Origin: Sympetrum striolatum
Lineage: Eukaryota > Arthropoda > Insecta > Odonata > Libellulidae
DNA length: 64,000 nucleotides
Direction of reading: 5' to 3'
NCBI GenBank assembly: GCA_947579665.1
Contig: OX388349.1
Coordinates: forward strand, 17,764,459 to 17,828,458
Made by a program: the position numbers and the translations under genes. This document shows, one piece after another, positions 61,928-64,000 of the stretch (the stretch's first letter is position 1; each line of letters starts with the position of its first letter). The notes beneath the pieces were generated by a model that saw only the letters and a list, made by a program, of their open reading frames with translations, had not been told where the DNA came from and ran no database searches.

Positions 61928-62809
61928 TGTTTTTTCGTCTTTTGGTTAGCTGAACATTTCATTTCTTTCAATCCACAGAATTATGCTTATATCGTGCACT
62001 CCGTTGCTTCTGAGCCAAGCTTTTGCCTCAGCTCCTACAGTTGGCGCCACGGACAACGCAAGGTGACCACTGCCATATCAATAAGAATGGAATTTTTCGT
62101 TTATTTACACTCAGTATATATATATATGCTTCTTGCTTGGAACTAACACTGCGCACGCAAACGTGTTTGTGGGAATGCTGGGAATTTGGGAATGCTTTAG
62201 TCTCGTGAATGAAAGTAGAGGTGAATGTGGAGATTGTATTGAGCACAAGCTCTGCCACACAAAAGGCACAACAATTGTGCTTAAACAGAGCGCGTTCATC
62301 ACAATGATACGGTCATTTCACAATTTACGCATAATATCTAACAAAAAACTCCTTTCATGGAGCCTTACTAATTTCCGAAATGTGTTATTTGCGTAATAAA
62401 TGTTGCACTAACATGCATGCTGACTAAACTGTGTAAACAACTTGACTAAAATGTTCCTAATACTGTTTCGTTTTAATAAATAATTAATTTGATAATGCGA
62501 TGACTTTACAAACAGAAAGACTGCTTTTATTCCTGGATCAGTAATTCTAGTGTGAATAAATATGCTATTACTTATTTGAAATGAATAATTATATTGTGTT
62601 TTAATTATTTTGTCATTTTTAGTCGAACACAATTATCGTTTTAACTTCCAGTGGATTTTAAACGGAACTTAATCTTCCTCATTTGCTTAAAAAATCTGTT
62701 TAAATCTGGAGTGAATGTGTGTGAATAAAATGTCGAATGTATGCCCTATCTTAGAATGAAATTCCATCCTCTATGACAAAATATTCTACGCAGCTGTTAT
62801 TAAAATTAT

Positions 62810-63250
62810 AACTCAAATACTCCTTATAGCGTTGGCAGGAGTTAGAGATCTGTGTCGTAGTTGAGAGATTCTTCTCAAAATGACCGGTTATCCTCAAGTT
62901 CGATTTTCAAAGGTCTAGGAAAACTTCGGTACACCTGCCGAAGGATTAAATTATTTAAAATCTACGTATTGAAATTCCTCGTCTTCTAGAGAATTGTCTG
63001 GTCACTTCATATCGATACTATGTTTTTAATGCATTAATATATCGACAGCTCTATCGGAAATGTTGGAGGGCTGTGATTCAAATAGAGATGTAAAATAATC
63101 TTCATAGCTTAAGCAGGTGTAAGAGAGTTTGCTTTGTGTCTGAGTTCAGAGATTCTTCTAAAAATTACCGATTTTTCTCGACTCGAGTTTTCGAGAGTCA
63201 ACATAAACTTTCTTGCACCTGCCTAAGGGCTTGAAAGTATTTAAACCTAG
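62810..63250 (+). repeat. Imperfect duplication (period 284 bp) of hairpin-forming units
   Basis: Unit 1 (about 62817-63000) and unit 2 (about 63094-63250) share GAGATTCTTCT, AAAATTACCG/AAAATGACCG and a closing CACCTGCC. Each unit is itself an inverted repeat: in unit 2 GCAGGTGTAAGAGAG pairs with CTTTCTTGCACCTGC (63113-63228). Confidence 0.6.
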
Positions 63251-63251
63251 G

Positions 63252-63720
63252 TAATAATAATAATAATAAATCGTCTTTATTTGGGCGAGATTGAGACTTA
63301 AAAGTCTCCTCTTCCATCTAACCCATCGTCATTAATTATGAAATTAGAAGAAGAAAAAATTAGAAGAATTGTGGATATAAAAACCTAAGAGATTCTTAGG
63401 AAAAAAAATCCACTGCAGGAAAACACCCACAAGGAAGGGGAGTGTGAAAAACCTGCGCAAACCTACCGATAGTAATAGCTAAAAGATAAGAGAAGAGAAA
63501 AACATTCAAAAATAAATAAATGCACTACCAATAAGTACTTACATGCGATACATAAATAAGAATCAGTTAAAATTTAAACAGAGATAGCAATATACAAAGT
63601 AACATAAAAAAACAAAATAGAAAAACAAGGAAAACGTACATTATCAGGAAAAATAAAAGAATATTATAAAAAAACAGTATCAAAATAATGCATACAGTAT
63701 GTACTAGTCAAAATTTTATA
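63252..63720 (-). mobile_element. LINE 3' end, family L (copy c), 5'-truncated
   Basis: On the minus strand this is a 3' UTR ending in (TTA)n/(TAA)n (63252-63270 on +), with the hairpin GAGACTTTTAAGTCTC just before the tail. It aligns with the copy at 2981-3600, including CCACAAGGAAGGGGAG-type and TGCGATACATAAATAAGA segments. No reverse-transcriptase motifs were seen up to the window edge. Confidence 0.7.
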
Positions 63721-64000
63721 TAACATTGACATTTAGGTAAGTAAGGAAAAAATAGAAAAAAGAAAAAATAATAAATAAAATAAAAAAATTAACAGATGAT
63801 TGGAATTATATACCTTTAACGGCTATTATCGCAAAGATGTATTTTATGAGTAATTATATCGGCAGCGTAATCGGGAAAATCGAAGGATCAAAACTTGGGC
63901 AAGAAGTCTAGGTGCATAGCTTCAGCTCAATCATTGCCATCTGAAGGGAGATTTGGTTCCTGAGAGCCTAGATTCCGCCGTCAATTTCGGATCAGAGAAC
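63721..64000. other. Intron / possible continuation of LINE copy c
   Basis: GC rises after about 63850. No exon was recognised before the window ends. Confidence 0.3.

Larger units (their letters stand above)
58225..62810 (+). other. Intron of the kinase-like gene, left part
   Basis: AT-rich sequence without a recognisable exon on the + strand. A pyrimidine-rich tract lies at about 59200-59560. One small minus-strand candidate exon is listed separately at 61788-61927. A short (AT)n run lies at about 62115-62127. Otherwise nothing is recognised. Confidence 0.5.

Noticed and set aside
62040..62060. LTR-retrotransposon primer-binding site (TGGCGCCACGGAC)
   Set aside because: No flanking LTR, polypurine tract or coding region was seen; a short chance match.
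1..64000. CRISPR array, bacterial operon or integrated viral genes
   Set aside because: No regularly spaced repeats, ribosome-binding-site-led gene clusters or viral protein motifs were seen; the window is eukaryotic in character.

Overview
The window looks like nuclear DNA of an arthropod, most probably an insect. It is strongly A+T-rich, carries many degenerate non-LTR retrotransposon (LINE) ends, tRNA-derived SINEs, foldback elements and TA-flanked miniature transposons, and has one GC-rich coding exon bounded by a consensus GT splice donor. No bacterial, organellar or viral gene set, rRNA, intact tRNA gene or CRISPR array was seen.

The only convincing protein-coding sequence is at 57176-58224 on the + strand. 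It is a 349-codon first coding exon ending at a GTACGT donor. I read it as the N-terminal exon of an eye-type diacylglycerol kinase (rdgA-like), a call made from memory of the family and not from a search. It sits in a CpG-rich island (about 56940-58220). The catalytic and C1 domains are not in the window and should lie on later exons beyond 64000, so 58225-64000 is intron. Everything to the left of about 56.9 kb is either upstream intergenic DNA or a 5' intron of the same gene.

Layout. 0-3.6 kb: a foldback-family copy, a hairpin foldback and a nested pair of LINE 3' ends. 3.6-11 kb: mostly unannotatable, with GC-richer islands near 2.5, 4.7 and 7.05 kb and a LINE C-terminal relic at 6.17-6.70 kb. 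11-19 kb: two adjacent copies of a dispersed ~370-bp repeat, a 184-bp tandem duplication, a 1.2-kb element with short inverted termini and many repeats of one motif, two hairpins, and a third copy of the dispersed repeat. 24.8-28.8 kb: three LINE relics, a foldback copy, a tRNA-SINE, and two 77-bp TA-flanked MITEs around a short tandem array. 30.7-33.3 kb: tRNA-like SINEs and hairpins. 36.9-37.5 kb: a CpG-rich, promoter-like island. 39-41.4 kb: foldback, dispersed repeat and a 1.0-kb TIR element. 44.8-49 kb: two tRNA-like SINEs and two abutting foldbacks. 49-56.5 kb: essentially blank apart from a 32-bp palindrome. 56.5-58.2 kb: a foldback copy, then the gene. 58.2-64 kb: intron with a 284-bp-period duplication and a third copy of the hairpin-bearing LINE 3' end.

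The most interesting points are the five repeats of an LxVP...R(S)xSxD motif in the kinase-like exon, which suggest calcineurin docking next to phosphosites; the self-documenting MITE insertion at 28.17 kb; the nested LINE ends at 3 kb; and the motif-rich element at 13.7-14.9 kb. I did not find a clearly new biological system.
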